Below the pieces are notes generated by a model. That model did no database searches. It had not been told where the DNA came from and was given only the letters and a program-made list of their open reading frames with translations. This document shows positions 7,041-14,505 of a DNA stretch of 40,827 bases, in pieces. Within the stretch, counting starts at the first letter, position 1. Every line of letters begins with the position of its first letter. The translations under genes and the position numbers were made by a program. Source of the stretch: Pseudomonadota bacterium (GTDB lineage: Bacteria; Pseudomonadota; Alphaproteobacteria; Rhizobiales; Xanthobacteraceae); assembly GCA_023449855.1 (NCBI GenBank), contig JAEXHR010000135.1:1-40827 (forward strand). Reading direction: 5' to 3'.

Positions 7041-7925
7041 TCAGCTCGCTTTCCGATGCCGCGCTGTCGAACGCCCCGTCCCTTTTGCAGGACGTTTTCG
7101 GGCTGCCGGCCGGCGTGCGGAGGAAGCGCGTTTGGTCGGTGTCTTGCCGCCCTTGAGGCTGGCCTTGAGCGCGTCCATCAGATTGATGACGTTGTCGGGC
7201 TTGTCTTCCTTCTCTGCGACCTTTACGGGCTTGCCGGCGGCCTTGCGCTTCACCAGTGTCTTCAGTGCCGTTTCGTATTCGTCCTTGAATTGTCGAGGAT
7301 CGAAATGCGCGGCCTTGCTGCCGAGAATATGAGTGGCCAATTCGATCATGTCTTTTGATATTCTCGGAGTTTTTATGTCGTCGAAATAGTCCGTTTCGTC
7401 GCGCACCTCATATGGATAGCGCAGGGTGGTGCCCAGCAGGCCTTTGCCGAGGGGCTCGATGGCGATGACATGCTCACGATTGGTCAATACGATGCGGGCC
7501 AGCGCCACGCTGTCCTTATCCTTCATGGCATCACGGATCACGGCGAAGGCATCGACGCCGGCGTTCCCGTCAGGCGCGATGTAATAGGGATTGTTCAGAT
7601 AACGGCGATCGATCTCGTCGCGGGGTACAAAGTTGTCGATGTCGATGGTGTGGTTGCTTTCGATCTGGACGGCGTCGAGTTCATCCTTGTCGATCTCGAC
7701 ATATTCGCCCTTGCTGATCTCGTAGCCGCGGCCCTTCTGGTCCTTCTCCACGACGTCGCCGGTCTCGCTGTCCACCATCTGCTGTCTGAGGCGGTTGCCA
7801 GTGTCGCGATTGATCATGTGGAATTTGGTCTTCTCCACCGTGGTGGAGGCCGGATACAGCACCACCGGGCAGGTGACGAGCGACAGTTTGAGGGAGCCTT
7901 TCCAGTAGGCGCGGGGCGGGGCCAT
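7041..7925 (-). CDS. ku: Non-homologous end-joining protein Ku
   Basis: Bacterial Ku binds double-strand DNA ends as a homodimer and recruits LigD. I start the protein at MAPPRAYWKG (294 residues), which matches the family N-terminus and has a GGAGG ribosome site. The upstream 14 codons are not conserved-looking. The central beta-barrel core shows SLKLSLVTCPVVLYPA, then HMINRDTGNRLRQQMVD, then YYIAPDGNAG and FAVIRDAM. The C-terminus from about residue 262 is a long Arg/Lys/Ala/Ser tail, typical of proteobacterial Ku proteins with extended DNA-binding tails. Divergent ligD starts 130 bases away. A general-stress-type promoter lies 60 bases upstream and overlaps the ligD one. Confidence 0.95.
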   Translation of the reverse strand: MAPPRAYWKGSLKLSLVTCPVVLYPASTTVEKTKFHMINRDTGNRLRQQMVDSETGDVVEKDQKGRGYEISKGEYVEIDKDELDAVQIESNHTIDIDNFVPRDEIDRRYLNNPYYIAPDGNAGVDAFAVIRDAMKDKDSVALARIVLTNREHVIAIEPLGKGLLGTTLRYPYEVRDETDYFDDIKTPRISKDMIELATHILGSKAAHFDPRQFKDEYETALKTLVKRKAAGKPVKVAEKEDKPDNVINLMDALKASLKGGKTPTKRASSARRPAARKRPAKGTGRSTARHRKAS

Positions 7926-7977
7926 GCATCCTCCAACTCGGTACGAATTTCTCGCTTCGCCAATCACCTGAGCGAGT

Positions 7978-8002
7978 GGAACTTCAACGGAGCCTTCCCG
8001 TT
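7978..8002 (+). promoter_or_regulatory. EcfG-type general stress promoter for ligD
   Basis: GGAAC at 7978-7982, a 16-base spacer and CGTT at 7999-8002 match the alphaproteobacterial EcfG/RpoE2 promoter consensus (GGAAC-N16/17-CGTT) exactly. Transcription would begin near 8009, giving a leader of about 45 bases before the ligD GTG. It interlocks with a matching promoter on the other strand. Read by eye from sequence. Confidence 0.8.
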
Positions 8003-8010
8003 TTGGTTCC
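7986..8010 (-). promoter_or_regulatory. EcfG-type general stress promoter for ku
   Basis: On the minus strand GGAAC (8010-8006), a 16-base spacer and CGTT (7989-7986) again match the EcfG consensus exactly. Transcription would begin near 7979, about 55 bases before the ku start. The two promoters occupy almost the same 33 bases on opposite strands, so two polymerases could not sit there at once. Confidence 0.8.
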
Positions 8011-8055
8011 GATCTCCGTATTGCGGCCTGTTGTTTCCGTTGGGAGTTAAGCGTC

Positions 8056-10725
8056 GTGGCCGATCGCCAATTATCGATTTACCGTCGGAAACGCGATTTC
8101 GCGCAGACGCGGGAGCCATCCGGCAGGATCGTGGTCGCGCCGGCAAGGCGACGGCGTTTCGTAATCCAGAAGCACGATGCAACGCGGTTGCATTACGATC
8201 TGCGGCTGGAGATGGACGGCGTGTTCAAGTCCTGGGCGATAACGCGCGGCCCATCACTCGATCCCGCCGACAAGCGCCTAGCGGTTGAGGTCGAGGACCA
8301 TCCGCTCGACTACGGCGATTTCGAAGGCACGATCCCCGAAGGCCAATATGGCGGCGGCACTGTTCAGCTCTGGGATCGCGGCTATTACGACGCTGAGGAT
8401 GCGGAGAAGGGGCTCAAGAAAGGCGATCTCAAATTCACGCTGGACGGCGACAAGCTGCATGGCGGTTTTGTTCTGGTGCGCATGAAGCACGACCGCAAGG
8501 GCGGCAAGCGGACCAACTGGCTGCTGATCAAGCATCGCGACGACTATGCCGTCGATGGCAAGGGCGATGCCGTTCTGGATGAGGATGCATCGGTGGCCTC
8601 GGGTCGCAGGATGGATGATATTGCAGAGGGGAAGGGACGAGCGCCGAAGCCGTTCATGATCGGCAAGCGCGCAAGGATCAAGAATGATGCGGTCTGGGAT
8701 TCCAGCAAGGGCGAGGCTGCTGATGCGCGCGCAAAAACGGGCATAGCGAACAAAGCCGGCGCGACGGGGACGAAGTCGGCGAAGCGCACGACAAAAGCAA
8801 GGAGGGTGGCGCAGTTGCCGGGTTTCGTCGCGCCGGAGCTATGCACCTCGGTGGACCGTCCGCCGGACGCGAAGGGGTGGGTGCATGAGATCAAGTTCGA
8901 CGGCTACCGGATGCAGCTCCGGGTCGAAGGTGGTGAGGCGACACTGAAAACGCGCAAGGGGCTCGACTGGACGGACAGCTTTCCAGCCATTGCCGAAGAG
9001 GCAGCCGGGCTGCCGGACTGTATCCTCGACGGTGAGATCGTCGGGCTCGATTCATCCGGCGCGCCTGATTTTGCGGCGCTGCAGGCAGCGTTGTCTGATG
9101 GCGAAACCGATACGCTGATTTTCTTCGGTTTCGATCTGCTATTTGCCGAAGGCGAGGACCTTCGGAAACTACCGCTGGAGGATCGCAAGGCGCGACTGAA
9201 AACATTGCTGGCGAAAGCACGCGGCCGCCGCAAACAAGGCTCGATCCGATACGTCGATCATTTTGAAAGCGGCGGAGATGCGATCCTGCAATCGGCCTGC
9301 AAGCTGTCGCTGGAAGGCATCGTCTCGAAGAAGTTGTCGGCGCCTTATACGTCCGGCCGTTCGAACAACTGGACAAAAGCAAAATGTCGCGCCGGACATG
9401 AGGTGGTGATCGGCGGCTGGAAAACGACAGATGGGAAATTTCGCTCGCTGATGGCCGGAGTCCACAAGGACGACCATCTCGTTTATGTCGGCATCGTCGG
9501 CACCGGATACGGGCAGGGCACCGTAAAGCGCATCATGCCGCTACTGAAGAAAGCCGCCGCAAAGCAATCGCCCTTTGGCGGCAACAATGCGCCCGCTGGT
9601 GGCCGCGATGTGCATTGGCTCAAGCCAGAGCTGGTCGCCGAGATCGAGTTTGCCGGTTTTACCGGCGCCGGCATGGTGCGACAGGCATCGTTCAAGGGCT
9701 TGCGGCAGGACAAGCCGGCCGATGAGGTCGAGGCCGAGACACCCAGGAACGCGGCGCTCGCCAGGCCAAGGCGTCATGCAGCAAAGAAGGCCGCTAAGAA
9801 AACAGGTCAAAAATCCGCCGCGGGTAGAGCGACTGACGTGATGGGCGTGACGCTGTCGCATCCGGAAAAGGCGCTATGGCATGATGCGGGTGACAATGAG
9901 CCGGTGACAAAGCAAGACCTGGCGGATTATTTCGAGGCCGTCGGTGAATGGATGATGCCGCACTTGAGGGGGCGGCCATGCTCCATCCTGCGTGCGCCCG
10001 ACGGCATCGACGGTCAGCAATTTTTCCAGCGCCATGCCATGGCAGGCACGTCCAATCTGCTCGAGCTGGTGAAAGTCTCAGGCGATCGAAAGCCCTATCT
10101 GCAGGTCGATCGCATCGAGGGCCTTGCGGCTGTGGCGCAGATGGGCGGGCTCGAGCTGCATCCGTGGAATTGCGCGCCGGGTGAGCCCGACGTGCCGGGT
10201 CGATTGATCTTCGATCTCGATCCATCGCCGGAGGTGAAGTTCACGGAGGTGGTGGCGGCAGCGCGTGAGCTGCATGGGCGGCTGTCGAAACTCGGCATGG
10301 AAAGTTTCTGCAAGACGACCGGTGGTAAAGGCCTGCATGTCGTCGCGCCACTGAGGCACGGCGCGCGCGATCGCGTCGACTGGAAGACGGCGAAGGCCTT
10401 TGCTCAGACCGTTTGTCAGCAGATGGCTGCCGATGAACCGGAGCGCTATCTGATCAACATGTCGAAGGCGAAGCGGAAAGGAAGGATCTTTCTCGACTAT
10501 CTCCGCAACGACCGGATGTCCACGGCGGTCGCGGTGCTTTCACCTCGTGCGCGCAAGGGCGCTACGGTGTCGATGCCGCTCACATGGCCCCAATTGCGTG
10601 ACGATTTCGACCCGACGCGCTACACGCTGCGCAGCGTCCCGGCGCTGTTGAAAAAGAGCAAGGCCTGGGCCGGGTATGACGCGGCCGCGTCGTCGATCAA
10701 GGCGGCGATCAGGAAGATGAAGTGA
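8056..10725 (+). CDS. ligD: Multifunctional DNA ligase D (PE-LIG-POL)
   Basis: An 889-residue non-homologous end-joining enzyme with three domains in the Pseudomonas order. The N-terminal 3'-phosphoesterase (about 10-165) shows KHDATRLHYDLRLE at 39-52 and DFEGTIPEGQYGGG. The ATP-dependent ligase (about 255-560) has the nucleotidyl-lysine motif EIKFDGYR with Lys280 and LDGEIV. The archaeo-eukaryotic primase-type polymerase (from about 597) has the metal-binding FDLDPSP with Asp720 and Asp722, and TGGKGLHVV. Linkers at about 215-255 and 575-595 are lysine/alanine-rich. Translation starts at a GTG nine bases after a GGGAG. All catalytic motifs are intact. It works with Ku, encoded divergently. 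Confidence 0.96.
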   Translation: MADRQLSIYRRKRDFAQTREPSGRIVVAPARRRRFVIQKHDATRLHYDLRLEMDGVFKSWAITRGPSLDPADKRLAVEVEDHPLDYGDFEGTIPEGQYGGGTVQLWDRGYYDAEDAEKGLKKGDLKFTLDGDKLHGGFVLVRMKHDRKGGKRTNWLLIKHRDDYAVDGKGDAVLDEDASVASGRRMDDIAEGKGRAPKPFMIGKRARIKNDAVWDSSKGEAADARAKTGIANKAGATGTKSAKRTTKARRVAQLPGFVAPELCTSVDRPPDAKGWVHEIKFDGYRMQLRVEGGEATLKTRKGLDWTDSFPAIAEEAAGLPDCILDGEIVGLDSSGAPDFAALQAALSDGETDTLIFFGFDLLFAEGEDLRKLPLEDRKARLKTLLAKARGRRKQGSIRYVDHFESGGDAILQSACKLSLEGIVSKKLSAPYTSGRSNNWTKAKCRAGHEVVIGGWKTTDGKFRSLMAGVHKDDHLVYVGIVGTGYGQGTVKRIMPLLKKAAAKQSPFGGNNAPAGGRDVHWLKPELVAEIEFAGFTGAGMVRQASFKGLRQDKPADEVEAETPRNAALARPRRHAAKKAAKKTGQKSAAGRATDVMGVTLSHPEKALWHDAGDNEPVTKQDLADYFEAVGEWMMPHLRGRPCSILRAPDGIDGQQFFQRHAMAGTSNLLELVKVSGDRKPYLQVDRIEGLAAVAQMGGLELHPWNCAPGEPDVPGRLIFDLDPSPEVKFTEVVAAARELHGRLSKLGMESFCKTTGGKGLHVVAPLRHGARDRVDWKTAKAFAQTVCQQMAADEPERYLINMSKAKRKGRIFLDYLRNDRMSTAVAVLSPRARKGATVSMPLTWPQLRDDFDPTRYTLRSVPALLKKSKAWAGYDAAASSIKAAIRKMK

Positions 10726-10810
10726 GGATGTCGCCCGCGCGGGCGGTGCGCGCGACGTTACGATCTCTTGAACGCCCGTCCCCGACGTCGTTTCGCCTGT
10801 TCATAGAACG

Positions 10811-10844
10811 GACGCGCGCGGTCCATTGCTCAACCGCGCGCGTC
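10811..10844. terminator. Strong hairpin between convergent ligD and the DUF3309 gene
   Basis: A perfect 12-base stem GACGCGCGCGGT / ACCGCGCGCGTC with a 10-base loop. It lies in the 137-base gap between the ligD stop (10725) and the DUF3309 stop (10863, minus strand). No long T-run follows on either side, so it may be a weak or Rho-assisted bidirectional terminator, or an RNA 3'-end protector. A 14-base GC palindrome at about 10732-10745 lies just after ligD. Confidence 0.55.
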
Positions 10845-10862
10845 AAACTCAAATCCCGCCGC

Positions 10863-11027
10863 TTACAGTCGACCGAGCAGCAGGAGGATCAGCAGGATCA
10901 CGATCACCAGACCGAGGCCGCCACCGCCATAGTAGCCGGTGCCGTAGAACGGTCCGCCGCCGATACCACTGAAGCCACCGAGCAAAGCGATAATCAGAAT
11001 GATCAGAATAATCGTACCGATGGACAT
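10863..11027 (-). CDS. DUF3309-family small membrane protein
   Basis: A 54-residue protein, MSIGTIILIILIIALLGG at the start, a glycine/tyrosine-rich middle (GTGYYGGGG) and LGLVIVILLILLLLGRL at the end. Two hydrophobic helices joined by a short Gly/Tyr loop is the pattern of DUF3309, a tiny membrane protein widespread in Rhizobiales, often found as stress-induced. A GGAG ribosome site precedes the ATG. It has its own general-stress-type promoter about 50 bases upstream. Function is unknown. The overlapping 182-residue open frame on the other strand is a shadow. Confidence 0.88.
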   Translation of the reverse strand: MSIGTIILIILIIALLGGFSGIGGGPFYGTGYYGGGGLGLVIVILLILLLLGRL

Positions 11028-11074
11028 GTTTTCTCTCCTCAGCCTTCACATTTGTCTGTTGCACCTGCGATAAA

Positions 11075-11099
11075 AACGCGCAGCTATTGGCAAGGTTCC
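11075..11099 (-). promoter_or_regulatory. EcfG-type promoter for the DUF3309 gene
   Basis: GGAAC (11099-11095), a 16-base spacer and CGTT (11078-11075) on the minus strand exactly match the EcfG consensus. The expected transcript start near 11068 gives a leader of about 40 bases. The motif lies in the gap between divergently transcribed genes. Confidence 0.8.
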
Positions 11100-11175
11100 A
11101 GCGGTGAAACCGATGAGGAGCTTTTGCCTGGTGCTCCGCGTTATGAAGTCAACGACTCACAACAGGATTTCTGCG

Positions 11176-11484
11176 ATGTCAGCACCGCTTACAGTCTCCA
11201 TCCCGCATTCGCTCGGGCGCGAGGAGGCCGTTCGCCGGCTCAAGAACGGTCTCGCACGCGCCGCCGCTAGCGTCCCGATCGTGAAGATGGAGGATGAGCG
11301 CTGGGATGGCGATCGGCTGGATCTTCGCGTGCGTGCTATGGGGCAAGTGGCAACGGGTCACGTGGATGTGCTCGACGATCGCGTCAATGTCGAAGTAACG
11401 CTGCCATGGCTCCTGCAGCGCTTTGCTGAAGTCGCGCAGGCAACGATCCGGTCGCGCGGAAAATTATTGCTTGAGAAGAAGTAG
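11176..11484 (+). CDS. Polyhydroxyalkanoate-system family protein
   Basis: A 102-residue protein of the PHA_gran_rgn family (Pfam PF09650), found associated with polyhydroxyalkanoate granule systems. I start it at MSAPLTVSIPHSLGREEAVRRLKNGL, where family similarity begins; the 24 residues of open frame upstream are not family-like. The IPHxLGREEAxRRL motif and the VTLPWLL strand near the C-terminus are the hallmarks. Biochemical function is not established. A palindromic repeat begins at its stop codon, so its 3' end was shaped by that element. Confidence 0.82.
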   Translation: MSAPLTVSIPHSLGREEAVRRLKNGLARAAASVPIVKMEDERWDGDRLDLRVRAMGQVATGHVDVLDDRVNVEVTLPWLLQRFAEVAQATIRSRGKLLLEKK

Positions 11485-11553
11485 GGCAGATAAGCGGAGC
11501 GTAATCCGCGGGTCGAACGCCGCGGTGGATTACGCTTCGCTCATCCGTCCTAC
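11481..11553. repeat. Palindromic intergenic repeat, copy 1
   Basis: About 73 bases with imperfect inverted ends (GTAGGGCAGATAAGCG at left, CGCTCATCCGTCCTAC at right) and inner arms GCGTAATCCGCG / CGGTGGATTACGC. A second copy with perfect ends lies at 38171-38256. This is a dispersed palindrome of the Bradyrhizobium/Rhodopseudomonas type. The TAG at its left end is the stop codon of the PHA-system gene. Confidence 0.8.
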
Positions 11554-11707
11554 CGTGTGCGACATTGCTCTGCAGCATAAATTTCGGTTCGCGCGTGTGC
11601 GGTGCACCTCAATCTCGCCGGTAACCGATCGCAAACAATTCGATGAAAATCTGAATTGGTGCGGAGGGAGGGAACCGAACGGCCTCTGAGTCGGCACGAC
11701 ATCCGCC

Positions 11708-11737
11708 AGGCCGTCCGGCATCAATCCCGGGCGGCCT
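11708..11737 (-). terminator. Possible terminator hairpin after treY
   Basis: An 11-base stem with one G-U pair (AGGCCGTCCGG / CCGGGCGGCCT) lies a few bases past the treY stop codon at 11743. There is no T-run, so it is a weak or Rho-dependent end or a 3' protective structure. The rest of the gap 11554-11742 shows no gene that I can support. Confidence 0.4.
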
Positions 11738-11742
11738 TGTCG

Positions 11743-14505
11743 TTATTGCAGACGTGTCGACCGCACGCGCTTCTGGGAGGCTGTCGTTCTGATTGCCGCG
11801 ACCGGTAGATGTCGCAAGTGCTCCGCGACAGTGATGTCTCCCACGTCATAGCCGGGCGCCCGGACTGTCGCATGCAATGTCGATCCGTCGAACCATTGCC
11901 GACCGCCATCCGTAAAGCCTGCGAGCTTGCGTCCAATGATCATAATGACCCCATCGCGCTGGTGGCGGCGCGCGAATGCAATGACATGGGCGGCATGCGG
12001 GCCGGTGACGTCCAGCGGTTCGTAGTCGCCGTGGGTGAACGCATCGAAGAGCTCGCCGCGCAACTTCAGAAGTTCGCGCGTCCATGCGAATTTGATGCGG
12101 CCGTCGTCCCAGGCGTCCGACAGAGCGTTCCAGTCGGGTGTCTTGATCTTTTCCAGCACCGCGACGCGCTCGGCAAAGTCCACCGGACGGCGGTTGTCGG
12201 GATCGACCAGCGAACAGTCGAAGAACTCCGTGCCCTGGTAGAAATCAGGCATGCCGGGGATCGTTGCTTTCAGCGTGATCTGGCTGAGCGAGTTGAGCGC
12301 GCCGATCAGCGCCATCCGCCGCGCGAAGGCATCGATTTGCTCGATGAATTCTTTCGACGCGACGGGATCGAGAATGCGGGCGAGGAAGTCTTGCAGACCT
12401 TGCTCATAGGCGGCATGCGGATTGAGCCAGCTCGTCTCTTCCTTGCCTTCGCGAGCAGCCTTCAGCGCATAGGCCTGCATGCGGGTGAGGAAGGTCTCGT
12501 CGCGGGCGTCCAGCGGCCATGCGCCGACAAGCGCCTGATACAGCATGTACTCGAAGGATGCCGAGGGAGACCGCATGTTGCCATCCGAGACGACATGCGG
12601 GGCGTTCAGCAGTTTCCAGCGGCTGACGGCGGCGGCCCATTCGCCGGGCATTTCGGCGAGGGCAAGCAGGCGGGCGCGGGCATCCTCGCCGCGCTTGGTG
12701 TCATGTGTGGCGGTTGAGGTCATGCCATGCGGGAATTCGCTGGCGCGCTGGACCATCAGTTCGTGGAAGCGCGCTGCCGGCATCGCCGTGGCCGCAGGTT
12801 CGCCGCCGACTTCGTTGAGCGCCAGCAGCTTGTGGTAGCGATAGAAGGCCGTATCCTCGAGCGACTTCGCCATGGTCGGCCCGGTGAATTGCTGCACCTT
12901 GAGAGCAAAGCGCCGCACCCGCGGTTTGCTGTGGGCGGGACCGCCGGGCTTGAGGAGATCGAGGGTCAGCGCGTCGCGCAGGAAGTCGAACAGGCCTTCG
13001 TCGGTGCCGAACCACTCGGCGCGGGCTTTCTCGATCGTGTCGGAAATCAACCGGCGATCGAGCGCGGAAGGACCCGCGGCCGTGAGATAGGTGCGATAGA
13101 CCGGGAAGTGCAGCACGTAGAGTTCGAAAGCCTGACGGAGCGTATCCGCGGAGAAGTCACGCGTCGAATAGTGACCATTGGCGATGCGCGCGAGCAGGCG
13201 CGTCAGCACGGTAAATTCCGAGAGCAACAAGGTGTCGAGCACCCGTCGCTTGGCCTCGATCAGCAACGGTTCGAATTTCGGCGAGGTATTACTGACCTGC
13301 CGCCAGGTTTCGCCAAGCGGTTCGAGGCCGTCTTCGTCCACCAGGACCTGGGTGATGGCATTGAGCCATTCGTAGCCTGTGGTGCCGTGCACGCCGGCAA
13401 AGGGCACCAGCTTCTCGTTCTCGCCGAGGATCTTCTCGACGACGACATAGAAGGGTTTTGCCTTGCCGTGCGCTTCGCGAACCAGGCGGCGCAGGCGCTG
13501 AAAATATTGCGAGGGATCGCGCAGGCCGTCGATGTGATCGAGGCGCAGGCCCTGCAACTTGTCTTCGGCGATCAGGCGCTTCACCTGCGTATGGATGGCC
13601 TCGAAGGTGCCGCTGTCCTCGATGCGCAAGCCCGCGAGCGTGTTCACATCGAAGAACCGGCGATAATTGATCTCGCTGGAGGCCAGACGCCATTGGCCGA
13701 GCTTGTAGTGCTGGCGCTCCAGCAACATGTGCAGCGTCTGGGTTTGCGCAGGGCGATCCGGCCCGGCGCGATAGGCGTCGAGGCCGCGGGCAACGATATC
13801 GGCAGCACCGTCGATGGAAGCCAGCTGTTGCTTGAAGGCGGGCGCCTCGCTGCGGTTGGGGTGGCGCAGGCCCTTGTGTTTGCCAGCCAGAGTCAGGATG
13901 GCGCGGCCGGCGGCAGTGTCGCCGGCATCGGCCTCCTTGACGATGATGCGCAGCATTTCGCTATAGCGTTCCGGTGCGATCGGCAGGCGATGTTCGTAGT
14001 ACCAGGCGGAGAAGCTGCCTTGAGCCGAATCATATTTCAGCTCGATCTCGCCGTTTTCGAGCGCCTGTCCGTAGGATGACCCGATGATCGGCAGCAGCAG
14101 GCCGCCGCGGGCGCGATAGGGCAGCGTTTCCCAATCGATGTCGAAGGAGATCGCGTGCGGCGAGGCCTGCCCCCACTCCAGGACATCGAGCCACCATGGA
14201 TTGTCGGCATAGTGCACGCCGACATGGTTGGGGACAAAGTCGAGGATGAGGCCCAGATCGTTTTTCCTCAGCGCTGCGCTGAGGCGTTCGAAGCCGGCGT
14301 CACCGCCGAGCTCGGGGTTGAGCCTGGTATGATCGACGATGTCATAGCCGTGGGTCGAGCCGGCGCGGGCTTTCATGAAGGGCGATGCGTAGACGTGGCT
14401 GATGCCGAGCGCCTTGAGATAGGGGGCGATCAGCGCGGCGGCATCGAAGTCGAAATCCTTGGTCAATTGCAGGCGATAGGTGGCGGTCGGGATGGCCGGT
14501 GGCAT
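11743..14505 (-). CDS. treY: Maltooligosyl trehalose synthase TreY
   Basis: TreY (EC 5.4.99.15, GH13) converts the reducing-end maltose of an alpha-1,4-glucan into a terminal trehalose unit. The 920-residue length is normal. The N-terminus IPTATYRLQLTKDFDFDAAALIAPYLKALGISHVYASP and DFVPNHVG are characteristic. The nucleophile block is LRLDHIDGL, the acid is in FYVVVEKILG, and TATHDTKRGEDARARL is the third conserved block. The C-terminal last 20 or so residues look unconserved. Its ATG directly follows the treZ stop codon with no gap, so the two are translationally linked. It is the last gene of the six-gene operon. Confidence 0.96.
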   Translation of the reverse strand: MPPAIPTATYRLQLTKDFDFDAAALIAPYLKALGISHVYASPFMKARAGSTHGYDIVDHTRLNPELGGDAGFERLSAALRKNDLGLILDFVPNHVGVHYADNPWWLDVLEWGQASPHAISFDIDWETLPYRARGGLLLPIIGSSYGQALENGEIELKYDSAQGSFSAWYYEHRLPIAPERYSEMLRIIVKEADAGDTAAGRAILTLAGKHKGLRHPNRSEAPAFKQQLASIDGAADIVARGLDAYRAGPDRPAQTQTLHMLLERQHYKLGQWRLASSEINYRRFFDVNTLAGLRIEDSGTFEAIHTQVKRLIAEDKLQGLRLDHIDGLRDPSQYFQRLRRLVREAHGKAKPFYVVVEKILGENEKLVPFAGVHGTTGYEWLNAITQVLVDEDGLEPLGETWRQVSNTSPKFEPLLIEAKRRVLDTLLLSEFTVLTRLLARIANGHYSTRDFSADTLRQAFELYVLHFPVYRTYLTAAGPSALDRRLISDTIEKARAEWFGTDEGLFDFLRDALTLDLLKPGGPAHSKPRVRRFALKVQQFTGPTMAKSLEDTAFYRYHKLLALNEVGGEPAATAMPAARFHELMVQRASEFPHGMTSTATHDTKRGEDARARLLALAEMPGEWAAAVSRWKLLNAPHVVSDGNMRSPSASFEYMLYQALVGAWPLDARDETFLTRMQAYALKAAREGKEETSWLNPHAAYEQGLQDFLARILDPVASKEFIEQIDAFARRMALIGALNSLSQITLKATIPGMPDFYQGTEFFDCSLVDPDNRRPVDFAERVAVLEKIKTPDWNALSDAWDDGRIKFAWTRELLKLRGELFDAFTHGDYEPLDVTGPHAAHVIAFARRHQRDGVIMIIGRKLAGFTDGGRQWFDGSTLHATVRAPGYDVGDITVAEHLRHLPVAAIRTTASQKRVRSTRLQ

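Noticed and set aside
10722..11270. 182-residue open frame starting at the ligD stop
   Set aside because: Runs antisense over the DUF3309 gene and its promoter; Gln/Asp/Thr-rich translation is the reverse of a Leu/Ile-rich helix.
11481..11553. Palindromes considered as a CRISPR array or insertion sequence ends
   Set aside because: The copies are single, far apart, lack spacers and enclose no transposase; they fit dispersed palindromic repeats.
12727..14079. 450-residue open frame opposite treY
   Set aside because: Antisense shadow of conserved GH13 blocks; no ribosome site or family similarity.
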